Program-made: the position numbers and the translations under genes
The notes under the pieces: generated by a model
Told to the model about the DNA's origin: nothing
The model's input: only the letters and a program-made list of their open reading frames with translations
Databases searched by the model: none
NCBI GenBank assembly: GCA_046290495.1
Contig: JBKAGT010000005.1
Coordinates: 1,604,846-1,668,845 of the forward strand
Direction: 5' to 3'
Length of the DNA stretch: 64,000 nucleotides
Origin: PGYR01 sp046290495
GTDB taxonomy: Bacteria > Bacteroidota > Ignavibacteria > Kapaibacteriales > UBA2268
Shown here: positions 8,870-16,596 of the stretch, in pieces
Numbering within the stretch: the first letter of the stretch is position 1
Layout: the number at the start of each line of letters is the position of its first letter

Positions 8870-9412
8870 TTATATTTCTTCTATTGTTAGGTTAGTGTTG
8901 GTATAAATACAGATTTCACCAGCTATATTCAGACCGTTTTCTACTATCTCTTTTGCAGTCATATCGGTGTTGTTGTACAGTGCCCTTGCAGCCGATAGTG
9001 CATAAGGCCCACCGGAGCCAATAGCTAATATATTGTCATCTGCTTCTATCACATCGCCAGTACCGCTTAGTAGCAAACCTTGTGTGTCATCCATTGCTAT
9101 CATCATAGCTTCCAACTTACGTAAGTATCTGTCCGTTCTCCAATCTTTTGCCAGCTCAATCGCAGCACGCTTCAAGTTACCACTGTGTGCCTCTAACTTC
9201 GATTCAAACCTTCCCAAAAGAGTGAAGGCATCTGCTGTAGAGCCCGCGAACCCCACCATTACTTTTCCATTGTACAGCTTCCTGATTTTTGCAGTGCTGT
9301 GCTTCATTATTGTATTGCCAAGCGTTACCTGACCGTCAGCACCAAGTGCAGTTTTACCATTGCGCACTACACCGAGCACAGTGGTCGATCTTATTTTTTT
9401 ATCATCATTCAT
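8870..9412 (-). CDS. hslV: HslV, peptidase subunit of the HslVU protease
   Basis: 180 residues. Threonine peptidase of the T1B family, forming the dodecameric core of the bacterial proteasome-like HslVU complex. The expected N-terminal Thr pair is at residues 10-11 (STTVLGVV), so a nine-residue leader (MNDDKKIRS) must be removed for activity, unlike E. coli HslV where only Met precedes TT. Family blocks are intact: ADGQVTLGNT, GFAGSTADAFTLL, AKDWRTDR, AIGSGGPYA, CIYTN. The only candidate start in frame is the one used. It heads the hslV-hslU operon. Confidence 0.96.
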   Translation of the reverse strand: MNDDKKIRSTTVLGVVRNGKTALGADGQVTLGNTIMKHSTAKIRKLYNGKVMVGFAGSTADAFTLLGRFESKLEAHSGNLKRAAIELAKDWRTDRYLRKLEAMMIAMDDTQGLLLSGTGDVIEADDNILAIGSGGPYALSAARALYNNTDMTAKEIVENGLNIAGEICIYTNTNLTIEEI

Positions 9413-9563
9413 TGTTTTCTTTTTCTATTTTTAATCTATAAAACATTCTATTTTCTAACAGAAAAATACAGACGAGCGTGCGAGATAATTGTTTAAAATG
9501 GGTGTGAAAAAAGTTGGGGGGGGCTTTTGGCTAAAGTAGAGTTACTTTGTCAATTTGAGCGAA

Positions 9564-11531
9564 CTACTTGTTATGTAATAAATAATTTGACAACTCATTA
9601 AGAAAATATTTATTATCGAAAAATCTAGCATACAGACTATTTTGGGGAATACAATTATTAATAAACTTTGAAAATGAAACATCATAAGAATAAAAATATT
9701 TATTTTTGAATTCAAATATCCAAGGTAGATTCCATGGCGCAGAATTTAGATAATACTCTTTTGAGATGTTTAATGTGTCATTATTATCATTTACAATTGA
9801 AATTCTGAACCAATTATTAATTGTTGCATTTATATCATAGACATTATCAATGTAAGCTTTTATCTTTGAACTTTCTGTTTTATCTATTGTATCTATTAGG
9901 TTTTTATAATTTTCTCTTATACTATCTATTTGATCTGAAGTTCTTTTTGTATCTTCTATTAGCTTATTATTTAGATATTCTAAAAACTCGCTTTTTACTT
10001 TTTCAGTAATTTTAAATTCTTTTATTCCTGGTATTTTATAAGGGTTGTTGTTTATAGTTTTAAGAATTTCAACTAAATTTTCTTTTTTAAAGCTGTTGTT
10101 AAAAATAATTTCATTTGAATCAGATGTTATATGAACATACTGCTCACTGTTAAACAAATTATGATTATCTTTTTTAAAATCTATTTTATGCTTTGACTTT
10201 CTATAACAACTTCTAAAACCAAAATCAATGTTCAGGCTTTTAATATCGAAATTAAACAATTCTGAAAAGGGGTTTTTATGGAAAAACTGACTCAATTCTT
10301 TTTTCTCTAATTCATATTTATAATTATTTCCATAACCATCCCAAAGTATCACATTATTCTTATTCTCAAAATAGAAATCATTAATATTAAAAGCTGTTGT
10401 TAATTCTCTACTCCATCTTCCGTTGCTATATCGTAGCAAATCTCGCCCACTTGCACCGTATTTATAACTGTCAATAACTCTAATGATATCTGGTTCTGGT
10501 ATGCTATAATCTAATGTATAAGGTATAACTTCTTTAAAGGTGTGTTCATTTATATAGAAAATCATATTATTCTGTGTAAGTACATACAACGAATTATTTA
10601 CACTTTTTAAATCTTTTGGATAGCTTTGTAACTTTCTATTACTGATAATAATGCACTCTTTCATATTTTTAAATCTACAAATTTCTAAACTATCAGTAAT
10701 TGCGAAAATTGTGTTGAGATGATTGTCTAATGCTATGTCAATAATATTTTTGTCAAAAAATCTCCAATTAATACTGTCTATATCAGAATAAAAAACTAAT
10801 CCAGACTGTTTAACAATAATAGTCTCGTTCCAAATAAGAATTTTTTCAATTTTATCATTGGAGATATAATCTGCTTCTTCTGAGAACTGGTCTATTGGAG
10901 TCATTATATTTTCAAACGTATTCCAATTATCTCTTGTTTTGTACAACTCATTGTCTAAAGCACCAGCAAATCCATATAAGCTGTCAGACATAAAAATACT
11001 GTTAACCCTAGTAGAAGAATTAAATGGTGATTTTAATTTTTTCCAATTTTTTCCAAAGTCTGATGTATAAAAAATATTGCCTGATGATCCGCCCATCCAG
11101 GCTTGACCATTATTATTAGTATAAACGTCATATATCCACTGTCTACCACCAAAATCAGATTTAACCCATGTCTTACCTGCATCTGCAGTTAGATAATAAC
11201 CATTTTTTCTAAAATCATTCTCTTTTGCAGAAATATACCCCGTCAATATCGCTGTATCTTTATTAAAAAATGAAATTCTATCAAGATTCGGATTTCCAGC
11301 ACTATAAATATCTAAAGTATCATGAAAAGAATCGCCTTTATACCATAATGAATCAATTCCCCTAGTATAATAGGTTCTACTCATCGAAGTTGTAAGCCAT
11401 ATATTTCCATCAGGAGAAACTGATAATTCATTCACTCCTCCAATTACTTCTAAATTAGCTCTTTTATCTTCTTTACTTTTTAAAATTAATATATGAGTAA
11501 GAAGTAATAAAATAGAAACAATTACCCTCAT
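9564..11531 (-). CDS. secreted YCF48/BNR-like beta-propeller protein
   Basis: 655 residues with a hydrophobic N-terminal signal. The first 250 residues show propeller blades of the YCF48/BNR type: LSVSPDGNIWLTT, TADAGKTWVKSDFG, NNNGQAWMGGSSGNIFYTSD followed by FGKNWKKL, and SDSLYGFAGALDNELYKTRD. The second half has no recognised domain and contains a lysine-rich, coiled-coil-like part (about 500-590). The architecture resembles the A-type proteins of the 39.6-50.8 kb array but the sequence is distant. It stands alone upstream of hslV. Function unknown; such propellers usually serve in envelope assembly or recognition. Confidence 0.7.
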   Translation of the reverse strand: MRVIVSILLLLTHILILKSKEDKRANLEVIGGVNELSVSPDGNIWLTTSMSRTYYTRGIDSLWYKGDSFHDTLDIYSAGNPNLDRISFFNKDTAILTGYISAKENDFRKNGYYLTADAGKTWVKSDFGGRQWIYDVYTNNNGQAWMGGSSGNIFYTSDFGKNWKKLKSPFNSSTRVNSIFMSDSLYGFAGALDNELYKTRDNWNTFENIMTPIDQFSEEADYISNDKIEKILIWNETIIVKQSGLVFYSDIDSINWRFFDKNIIDIALDNHLNTIFAITDSLEICRFKNMKECIIISNRKLQSYPKDLKSVNNSLYVLTQNNMIFYINEHTFKEVIPYTLDYSIPEPDIIRVIDSYKYGASGRDLLRYSNGRWSRELTTAFNINDFYFENKNNVILWDGYGNNYKYELEKKELSQFFHKNPFSELFNFDIKSLNIDFGFRSCYRKSKHKIDFKKDNHNLFNSEQYVHITSDSNEIIFNNSFKKENLVEILKTINNNPYKIPGIKEFKITEKVKSEFLEYLNNKLIEDTKRTSDQIDSIRENYKNLIDTIDKTESSKIKAYIDNVYDINATINNWFRISIVNDNNDTLNISKEYYLNSAPWNLPWIFEFKNKYFYSYDVSFSKFINNCIPQNSLYARFFDNKYFLNELSNYLLHNK

Positions 11532-11645
11532 TTGAAATACCTAACGCTTATAACCATTTGTGAACCATAATTTGAGTTAATATTTATAGGAGTAATTAAT
11601 TTACAATTTTCCACATACCTTTACAACAAATTAGAACACAATTCG

Positions 11646-11653
11646 TATTTTTG
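11646..11653 (+). promoter_or_regulatory. groESL promoter -7 box TATTTTTG
   Basis: TATTTTTG matches the Bacteroidota TAnnTTTG box and directly abuts the CIRCE operator at 11654. HrcA bound there would cover the transcription start. The -33 region has only a TTAC-like sequence near 11621. Confidence 0.6.
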
Positions 11654-11680
11654 TTAGCACTCTAATTGCAAGAGTGCTAA
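11654..11680 (+). promoter_or_regulatory. CIRCE operator (HrcA binding site)
   Basis: Perfect match to the consensus TTAGCACTC-N9-GAGTGCTAA: the arms are 11654-11662 and 11672-11680 with exactly nine bases between. CIRCE is the operator of the HrcA heat-shock repressor. It sits in the groESL leader 56 bp before the groES start, immediately behind the -7 box. Confidence 0.97.
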
Positions 11681-11736
11681 TAGTTTTAAAAATCAATTTT
11701 TAATATATTTAAATAAGTTAATCGGAGGTTGTTAAA

Positions 11737-12024
11737 ATGGCTTTAACTCCATTGCACGACAGGGTGTTAGTTCGCCCACAAGCACCAGAAGAAAAAACAG
11801 CTGGTGGAATTATTATACCTGACACTGCTAAAGAAAAACCACAAGAAGGTGTGGTAGTAGCAGTTGGTAACGGTAAAGTAAATGACGAAGGTAAAGTATT
11901 GCCTTTGGCTGTGAAAGAAGGAGACAAAGTACTATACGGCAAGTATGGTGGCACTGAAATCAGTGTTGACGGCGAGGACTTACTTATCATGCGCGAGAGT
12001 GATATCTACGCAGTTATTTCATAA
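11737..12024 (+). CDS. groES: GroES co-chaperonin
   Basis: 95 residues, full length. The heptameric lid of the GroEL folding chamber. Diagnostic segments: LTPLHDRVLVRPQAPEEKTA at the N-terminus, the mobile loop GGIIIPDTAKEKPQEG, and GDKVLYGKYGGTEI. A good ribosome binding site (GGAGG at 11724-11728) lies 8 bp before the ATG. It is the first gene of the CIRCE-controlled operon, with groEL 38 bp downstream. Confidence 0.98.
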   Translation: MALTPLHDRVLVRPQAPEEKTAGGIIIPDTAKEKPQEGVVVAVGNGKVNDEGKVLPLAVKEGDKVLYGKYGGTEISVDGEDLLIMRESDIYAVIS

Positions 12025-12062
12025 TTTTAATTAGAATATAAAAGTTTAGGAGTTTAATAAAA

Positions 12063-13709
12063 ATGGCTAAAATCATAGATTTTGACATGAAAGCAAGACA
12101 ACAGCTAAAAGCAGGTGTAGATAAGCTAGCTAACGCTGTTAAGGTTACTTTGGGCCCAAAAGGTCGTAACGTAATTATTGATAAAAAATTCGGTGCACCA
12201 ACTGTTACTAAAGACGGTGTTACTGTAGCAAAAGAAATTGAATTAGAAGACCCAGTAGAAAACTTAGGTGCTAATATGGTGCGTGAGGTATCTTCTAAAA
12301 CTTCGGACGTAGCTGGTGACGGTACTACTACGGCAACTGTATTGGCTCAAGCTATTTACAGAGAAGGTTTGAAGAACGTAACTGCTGGCGCAAACCCAAT
12401 GGATTTAAAACGTGGTATTGACTTAGCTGTAACGGAAATCAAAGCTGGTTTGGCTTCTATGTCAAGAAACGTAGAAGGCACAAAAGAGATCGCTCAAGTT
12501 GGTACTATCTCTGCTAACAACGATGACACGATAGGTAACTTGATTGCAGAAGCAATGGAGAAAGTTGGTAAAGATGGTGTTATCACTGTAGAGGAAGCTA
12601 AGGGAACTGAGACTTCATTGGACACAGTAGAAGGTATGCAGTTTGACAGAGGATACTTATCACCTTATTTCGTAACTGACACAGACACTATGGAAACTTC
12701 TTTGGAAGATCCGTATATCTTGATTTACGATAAGAAAATTTCTGCTATCAAAGACGTATTACCAATCTTAGAGAAAGTATCTCAAGCTGGTCGTTCTCTA
12801 TTGATTATCGCAGAAGATTTGGAAGGCGAGGCGTTGGCTACATTGGTAGTAAACAAATTGCGTGGTACACTGAAGATTGCTGCTGTAAAAGCACCTGGAT
12901 TTGGTGATAGAAGAAAAGCAATGTTAGAAGATATCGCTGTTCTTACTGGCGGTACAGTTATCTCCGAAGAGAAAGGTTACAACTTAGAAGGAGCTAATAT
13001 TTCTTCTTTGGGTACTGCTAAGAGAGTATCAATCGACAAAGACAACACTACTATTGTAGAAGGTGCTGGCTCGTCTGATGATATCAAACGCAGAATCAAC
13101 GAAATCAAAACTCAAATCGAGAAGACTACTTCTGACTATGACAGAGAGAAATTACAAGAGAGATTAGCTAAGCTTTCTGGTGGTGTTGCAGTAATCAAGA
13201 TTGGTGCAGCTACTGAAGTAGAAATGAAAGAGAAGAAAGCAAGAGTGGAAGATGCACTTCACGCTACTCGTGCAGCAGTGGAAGAAGGAATTGTACCAGG
13301 TGGTGGTGTTGCTTATATCCGTGCGTTAGCAAACTTGAAAGACGTAAAAGCAGAAAACCATGACCAAGAAACAGGCGTTAGCATTGTTCTTAGAGCATTG
13401 GAAGAGCCATTACGCCAAATAGTAACTAACTGCGGTGGCGAAGCTTCTGTAGTAGTAAACGAAGTTAAGAATGGTGAAGGCGCTTACGGTTACAACGCAA
13501 GAACTGACAAATTCGAAGACTTATTCGAGTCAGGCGTTATCGACCCAACTAAAGTTAGCCGTGTAGCATTAGAAAATGCAGCATCAGTATCGGGCTTATT
13601 GCTAACTACTGAAGCAACTATAGTTGACAAGCCAGAAGAAGAAGCTGGTCACAGTCACCCAGACATGGGCGGCATGGGTGGAATGGGCGGCATGGGCGGA
13701 ATGATGTAA
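12063..13709 (+). CDS. groEL: GroEL chaperonin
   Basis: 548 residues. Tetradecameric ATP-dependent folding chamber of the cytoplasm. Visible: KVTLGPKGRNVIIDK, the nucleotide site VAGDGTTTATVLAQ, hinge and apical segments (RGYLSPYFVTD, APGFGDRRKAMLEDIA), VEEGIVPGGGVAY, and the C-terminal GGM-repeat tail. Codon use is markedly GC-richer and more regular than in neighbouring accessory genes, as expected for a highly expressed protein. Ribosome binding site AGGAG precedes the start. The operon ends at the hairpin 13782-13814. Confidence 0.98.
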   Translation: MAKIIDFDMKARQQLKAGVDKLANAVKVTLGPKGRNVIIDKKFGAPTVTKDGVTVAKEIELEDPVENLGANMVREVSSKTSDVAGDGTTTATVLAQAIYREGLKNVTAGANPMDLKRGIDLAVTEIKAGLASMSRNVEGTKEIAQVGTISANNDDTIGNLIAEAMEKVGKDGVITVEEAKGTETSLDTVEGMQFDRGYLSPYFVTDTDTMETSLEDPYILIYDKKISAIKDVLPILEKVSQAGRSLLIIAEDLEGEALATLVVNKLRGTLKIAAVKAPGFGDRRKAMLEDIAVLTGGTVISEEKGYNLEGANISSLGTAKRVSIDKDNTTIVEGAGSSDDIKRRINEIKTQIEKTTSDYDREKLQERLAKLSGGVAVIKIGAATEVEMKEKKARVEDALHATRAAVEEGIVPGGGVAYIRALANLKDVKAENHDQETGVSIVLRALEEPLRQIVTNCGGEASVVVNEVKNGEGAYGYNARTDKFEDLFESGVIDPTKVSRVALENAASVSGLLLTTEATIVDKPEEEAGHSHPDMGGMGGMGGMGGMM

Positions 13710-13781
13710 TTTAGTCCCAAAAGCTCTGAATTTGGTCACTGAGCTTGTCGATGTGCCCAAAATTCGATCCCAAAACATACA

Positions 13782-13814
13782 AACCCACTATCTAATCGGT
13801 AGTGGGTTTTTTTT
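13782..13814 (+). terminator. groESL terminator
   Basis: Stem AACCCACTA (13782-13790) with TAGTGGGTT (13800-13808), nine-base loop, then a T-run. Its right half recurs at 14512, and the complete hairpin recurs at 16476 with a slightly different loop. Confidence 0.92.
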
Positions 13815-13857
13815 GTGCAAATAATATTATTTCTGTAAATTAGTCTATTATTACATT

Positions 13858-13884
13858 GTAGAGACGCATTGAATGCGTCTCCTT
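13858..13884 (+). repeat. REP-like palindrome, left flank of the RAYT gene
   Basis: GAGACGCAT (13861-13869), loop TGA, ATGCGTCTC (13873-13881): a perfect 9-bp hairpin (10 bp if the T-A closing pair forms), preceded by GTA. This GTAGAGACGCAT...ATGCGTCTC type is a familiar dispersed palindrome linked to RAYT transposases. The longest possible start codon of the transposase (13873) lies inside it, one reason to prefer the ATG at 13897. Confidence 0.85.
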
Positions 13885-13896
13885 GCAAAACCAATA

Positions 13897-14445
13897 ATGA
13901 AAGAGAAATATCAAGATAAATATAGGATACAATCTAATCGATTAAAGGGTTGGGACTATTCGGATGTTGGATACTACTACATCACAATATGCACTAAGGA
14001 TAGAACCAATTATTTTGGTAAAATTACAAACGGTTTGATGCAGCTTTCGGAAATCGGAATCATTTTAAAAAGCGAATGGCTCAGAACTCCAATTATTAGA
14101 AAAGATATGAATGTTGGGCTTGACGAATTTATAATAATGCCTAACCACATACACGGAATAATAATTATTAATGGTGATGGTATGGAAAGTAAAAGAGACG
14201 TATGCAATACGTCTCTACAACCTGCATCAAATAGCATATCATCAATTGTAAGAGGTGTAAAAGCATCAGTAACATCTAAAGCAAGAAAGATAAACCCCAA
14301 ATTTGGTTGGCAAGCTAATTACTATGATCACATAATCAGAAATGAAAAATCATTATATGAAATAAGAAAATATATTATTGATAACCCGTTAAAGTGGGAA
14401 TTGGATAAATATAATAATTCCAATTATAATCATGAAAACACTTAG
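13897..14445 (+). CDS. REP-associated tyrosine transposase (RAYT, Y1/IS200-like)
   Basis: 182 residues from the ATG at 13897 (190 from the upstream ATG at 13873, which lies inside the palindrome). Single-strand HUH nuclease: the metal-binding HUH motif is in IIMPNHIHGIIIIN, preceded by YYYITICTKDRTNYFG, and a C-terminal helix (HIIRNEKSLYEIRKYIIDNP) carries the candidate catalytic Tyr. Enzymes of this family cut and join REP palindromes. REP-like hairpins lie before, inside and after the gene. The internal one encodes RDVCNTSL in the variable linker between HUH and the Tyr helix. The gene sits directly behind the groESL terminator, whose right half recurs after it. Confidence 0.9.
   Translation: MKEKYQDKYRIQSNRLKGWDYSDVGYYYITICTKDRTNYFGKITNGLMQLSEIGIILKSEWLRTPIIRKDMNVGLDEFIIMPNHIHGIIIINGDGMESKRDVCNTSLQPASNSISSIVRGVKASVTSKARKINPKFGWQANYYDHIIRNEKSLYEIRKYIIDNPLKWELDKYNNSNYNHENT
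14194..14216 (+). repeat. REP-like palindrome inside the RAYT coding sequence
   Basis: AGAGACGTAT (14194-14203), loop GCA, ATACGTCTCT (14207-14216): a perfect 10-bp stem sharing the AGAGACG...CGTCTCT frame with the flanking palindromes. It is in frame and codes for part of KRDVCNTSLQ. Confidence 0.88.
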
Positions 14446-14504
14446 AGTGCCATTGAATGCGTATTATTTAAAAATAGATTAAGAGACGTGCTCAGCACGC
14501 CTCT
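14444..14504 (+). repeat. REP-like palindromes, right flank of the RAYT gene
   Basis: Two elements. A decayed copy (14444-14465) keeps CATTGAATGCGT but has lost pairing on the left, and overlaps the transposase stop codon. A better copy at 14482-14504 pairs AGAGACGTGCT with AGCACGCCTCT with one mispair. Together with the left copy they delimit a mobile unit of about 650 bp. Confidence 0.75.
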
Positions 14505-14511
14505 ACATACT

Positions 14512-14531
14512 GGTAGTAGGTTTTTTTTTGT
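14512..14531 (+). repeat. orphan right half of the groESL terminator
   Basis: GGTAGTAGG plus a T-run and GTG closely copies 13798-13817 (GGTAGTGGG, T-run, GTG), but the left arm of the hairpin is absent. It forms a direct repeat bracketing the RAYT unit. Confidence 0.6.
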
Positions 14532-14571
14532 GGGATGGTGTAAGATTCCAGAAAATTGTTAGTTTAATTAC

Positions 14572-14964
14572 ATGGTAAGCGCTAATAAAAAAATAATCCT
14601 CACATTTCTCTCTACATTTATAATTCTATTAGCTGGAGGTCATGGTATAATTTCATTACCATTGGCTTTTATATACTATATAAATGATTCCAATTATACT
14701 AACATTCCTAATTTATTCTTCATTCTGTCCTATCTGCTAGGTTCATTATTTCTTATTTCAACTTTATTTACAAAAATCAATCTAAAAAAGAGTCTATTTT
14801 TAAAAGGTATATTATTCTACTCACTTTCAATAATATTGATTCTGTTTCAAAGTGATGCACCTTTTATAACCTTTGTAACTTCAATTCCCTTTGTCTTATT
14901 AGCAAGAAGTACACACAAAAATCTATCAAGTGATTCTGACTACAATTCTGATATAGATAAATAA
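14572..14964 (+). CDS. small integral membrane protein
   Basis: 130 residues with four hydrophobic helices (about 7-30, 42-62, 72-90, 96-114) and a short polar tail (HKNLSSDSDYNSD). No family recognised. It lies between the RAYT unit and the lipoprotein pair, in the block bracketed by groESL terminator copies. Start ATG at 14572 lacks a clear ribosome binding site. Function unknown. Confidence 0.55.
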   Translation: MVSANKKIILTFLSTFIILLAGGHGIISLPLAFIYYINDSNYTNIPNLFFILSYLLGSLFLISTLFTKINLKKSLFLKGILFYSLSIILILFQSDAPFITFVTSIPFVLLARSTHKNLSSDSDYNSDIDK

Positions 14965-15111
14965 TCTAGTCTCTTGTTTTCGAGAAACTCAAATGAGCTA
15001 TCATAAATTTTATATCACACATATCCACCACCAAATAGATAGACTTTTTTGTGGGAATTACGATTTTTCGCTATATTAAATTTCCATAAATCAAAAACTT
15101 AAAGGAGACCG

Positions 15112-15780
15112 ATGAAAATTGTAAAAATTCTATCGCTTATAGCGATACTAGTATTCTTTGCCTCATGTAAAGATGACACTACAAACCCTTCTGACAACAC
15201 CACTCTTGACGCAGAAACAGGAGAATTCTTCCCAGCGAGTCTCAATACAAAATGGACTTACGAGTTTGTTCAAAATGGCACTACTACAACTATGACTAGT
15301 ACTATCACTGGAACAGAAGAGTATAATGGGAAAACATATATTGTTGCTGAATCTGACTATAATGGCCAAATACAAAAAGGCCACATGAGAGTCGAAGATG
15401 GTAAATATTATTCACTTATCAAAGATGGTACAACTTCAATAAAAGGCGATTTTGAATTGCTTCACGTAGATGAGAATGCAAATGAAGGTGATACTTGGAA
15501 TATACCAACAGAAGTTAAAGTTCAAGGAACATCACAAACAATATCAACTTATTACGATGTAAAGCTAGAAGAGAAATTAGATAGCTATGAGGTAAGAGGT
15601 AATACCTACAATGACGTAATGGTAATGCACTTGGTTCTGTCTGTTGATTATCCAAATGGTTTCACATTTTATATGGCAAATCAGAAATACTACTATGCAC
15701 GAGGTGTCGGGGTAATCAAAAGTGTTTCTGTTGGTGGTGGCCAAACCATTACTCAAGAGTTAATTGAATTTGAAAAATAA
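15112..15780 (+). CDS. lipoprotein, paralogue of the next gene
   Basis: 222 residues. Signal MKIVKILSLIAILVFFASCK with lipobox FASC, then a Thr/Asp/Asn-rich linker, then a beta-rich domain (FFPASLNTKWTYEFVQNGTT ... DEALNEGDTW-like GDTWNIPTEVKVQG ... ARGVGVIKSVS). It shares its layout with the product of 15794-16453: a start like WTYE/WEYE, the GDTW box, SYEVRGNTY versus SYTVRGTKY, and the G-VGVIK end. AAAGGAGA precedes the start. The fold is probably a lipocalin-like or beta-sandwich domain; function unknown. Confidence 0.7.
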   Translation: MKIVKILSLIAILVFFASCKDDTTNPSDNTTLDAETGEFFPASLNTKWTYEFVQNGTTTTMTSTITGTEEYNGKTYIVAESDYNGQIQKGHMRVEDGKYYSLIKDGTTSIKGDFELLHVDENANEGDTWNIPTEVKVQGTSQTISTYYDVKLEEKLDSYEVRGNTYNDVMVMHLVLSVDYPNGFTFYMANQKYYYARGVGVIKSVSVGGGQTITQELIEFEK

Positions 15781-15793
15781 TATATATATAAAT

Positions 15794-16453
15794 ATGAAAT
15801 ACATTAAAGTCCTTTCCATCCTTTCAATTTTCCTATTATTCTCTGCTTGTAAAGAGAATTCATCGTCACCATCGGACAATGAAGATGACCCAAAGCCTGG
15901 TAGATATATTCCGTTGCAAATTGGAGCAGAATGGGAATATGAGATAACTCAAGCTAGTAGTAACTCGACTTATACTCTTAGAAATATAGGTGAAACAGAA
16001 AAAAACGGACATACTTGGACCGAACAAATCACAACAGCAGCAAATGGCTCACAATCGTCTATTATCAGATTTGAGAATGGAAAATATATACAGTTTATAG
16101 CTAGCGGTACAGGAATAATCGTTACAGATATGAACTTCATAGCATTAGATGAAAATGCAGAAATAGGTGACACTTGGGAAATCCCTCATAAAGTGATGTT
16201 TGCTGGGTCGAGTCCAATTGATGCTGCATATACTATGAAGATAGTTGAAAAATTAGAAAGTTATACTGTCAGAGGTACTAAGTACGAAGACGTAATTAGT
16301 GTAGATTTGAACTTAAGCTATTTCCCAAATGGTGGTACTGTTAACAGAATAAATCAAAGAACTTATTATGCTTCTAACGTTGGTGTAATAAAAGTTGAAG
16401 GATTTGGTCCCAGCACTGCTTATACTCAAGAACTAATTAACTATACACCTTAA
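15794..16453 (+). CDS. lipoprotein, paralogue of the preceding gene
   Basis: 219 residues from the ATG at 15794 (MKYIKVLSILSIFLLFSAC, lipobox FSAC). An in-frame ATG at 15764 would overlap the upstream gene and spoil the signal peptide. The domain repeats the features of its neighbour (IPLQIGAEWEYEI, DENAEIGDTWEIP, YYASNVGVIK). The two lie 13 bp apart and are co-oriented: a tandem duplication in one operon, ended by the hairpin at 16476. A more distant relative is the product of 35082-35801. Function unknown. Confidence 0.7.
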   Translation: MKYIKVLSILSIFLLFSACKENSSSPSDNEDDPKPGRYIPLQIGAEWEYEITQASSNSTYTLRNIGETEKNGHTWTEQITTAANGSQSSIIRFENGKYIQFIASGTGIIVTDMNFIALDENAEIGDTWEIPHKVMFAGSSPIDAAYTMKIVEKLESYTVRGTKYEDVISVDLNLSYFPNGGTVNRINQRTYYASNVGVIKVEGFGPSTAYTQELINYTP

Positions 16454-16475
16454 AATTTTATAAATTTATATCACA

Positions 16476-16507
16476 AACCCACTATCGAAAGGTAGTGGGT
16501 TTTTTTG
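16476..16507 (+). terminator. terminator after the lipoprotein pair
   Basis: AACCCACTA (16476-16484) pairs with TAGTGGGTT (16493-16501), GAAA tetraloop, then a T-run. Both arms are identical to the groESL terminator at 13782. Confidence 0.92.
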
Positions 16508-16554
16508 TTGACTATTCTTTCCATATTTCAAAAACTCAAAACCTTATTTATTCG

Positions 16555-16562
16555 TATCTTTG
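16555..16562 (+). promoter_or_regulatory. candidate -7 promoter box TATCTTTG
   Basis: TATCTTTG matches TAnnTTTG and lies 35 bp before the ATG of the enoyl-CoA hydratase gene, directly downstream of a terminator, so this operon probably has its own promoter. Confidence 0.55.
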
Positions 16563-16596
16563 TATAAATTTAGAATAACAAAAAAACAGAATAGAT

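Noticed and set aside
13873..13896. Longer start of the RAYT gene at 13873
   Set aside because: The extra eight codons lie in the right arm of the REP hairpin; the conserved family start fits the ATG at 13897.
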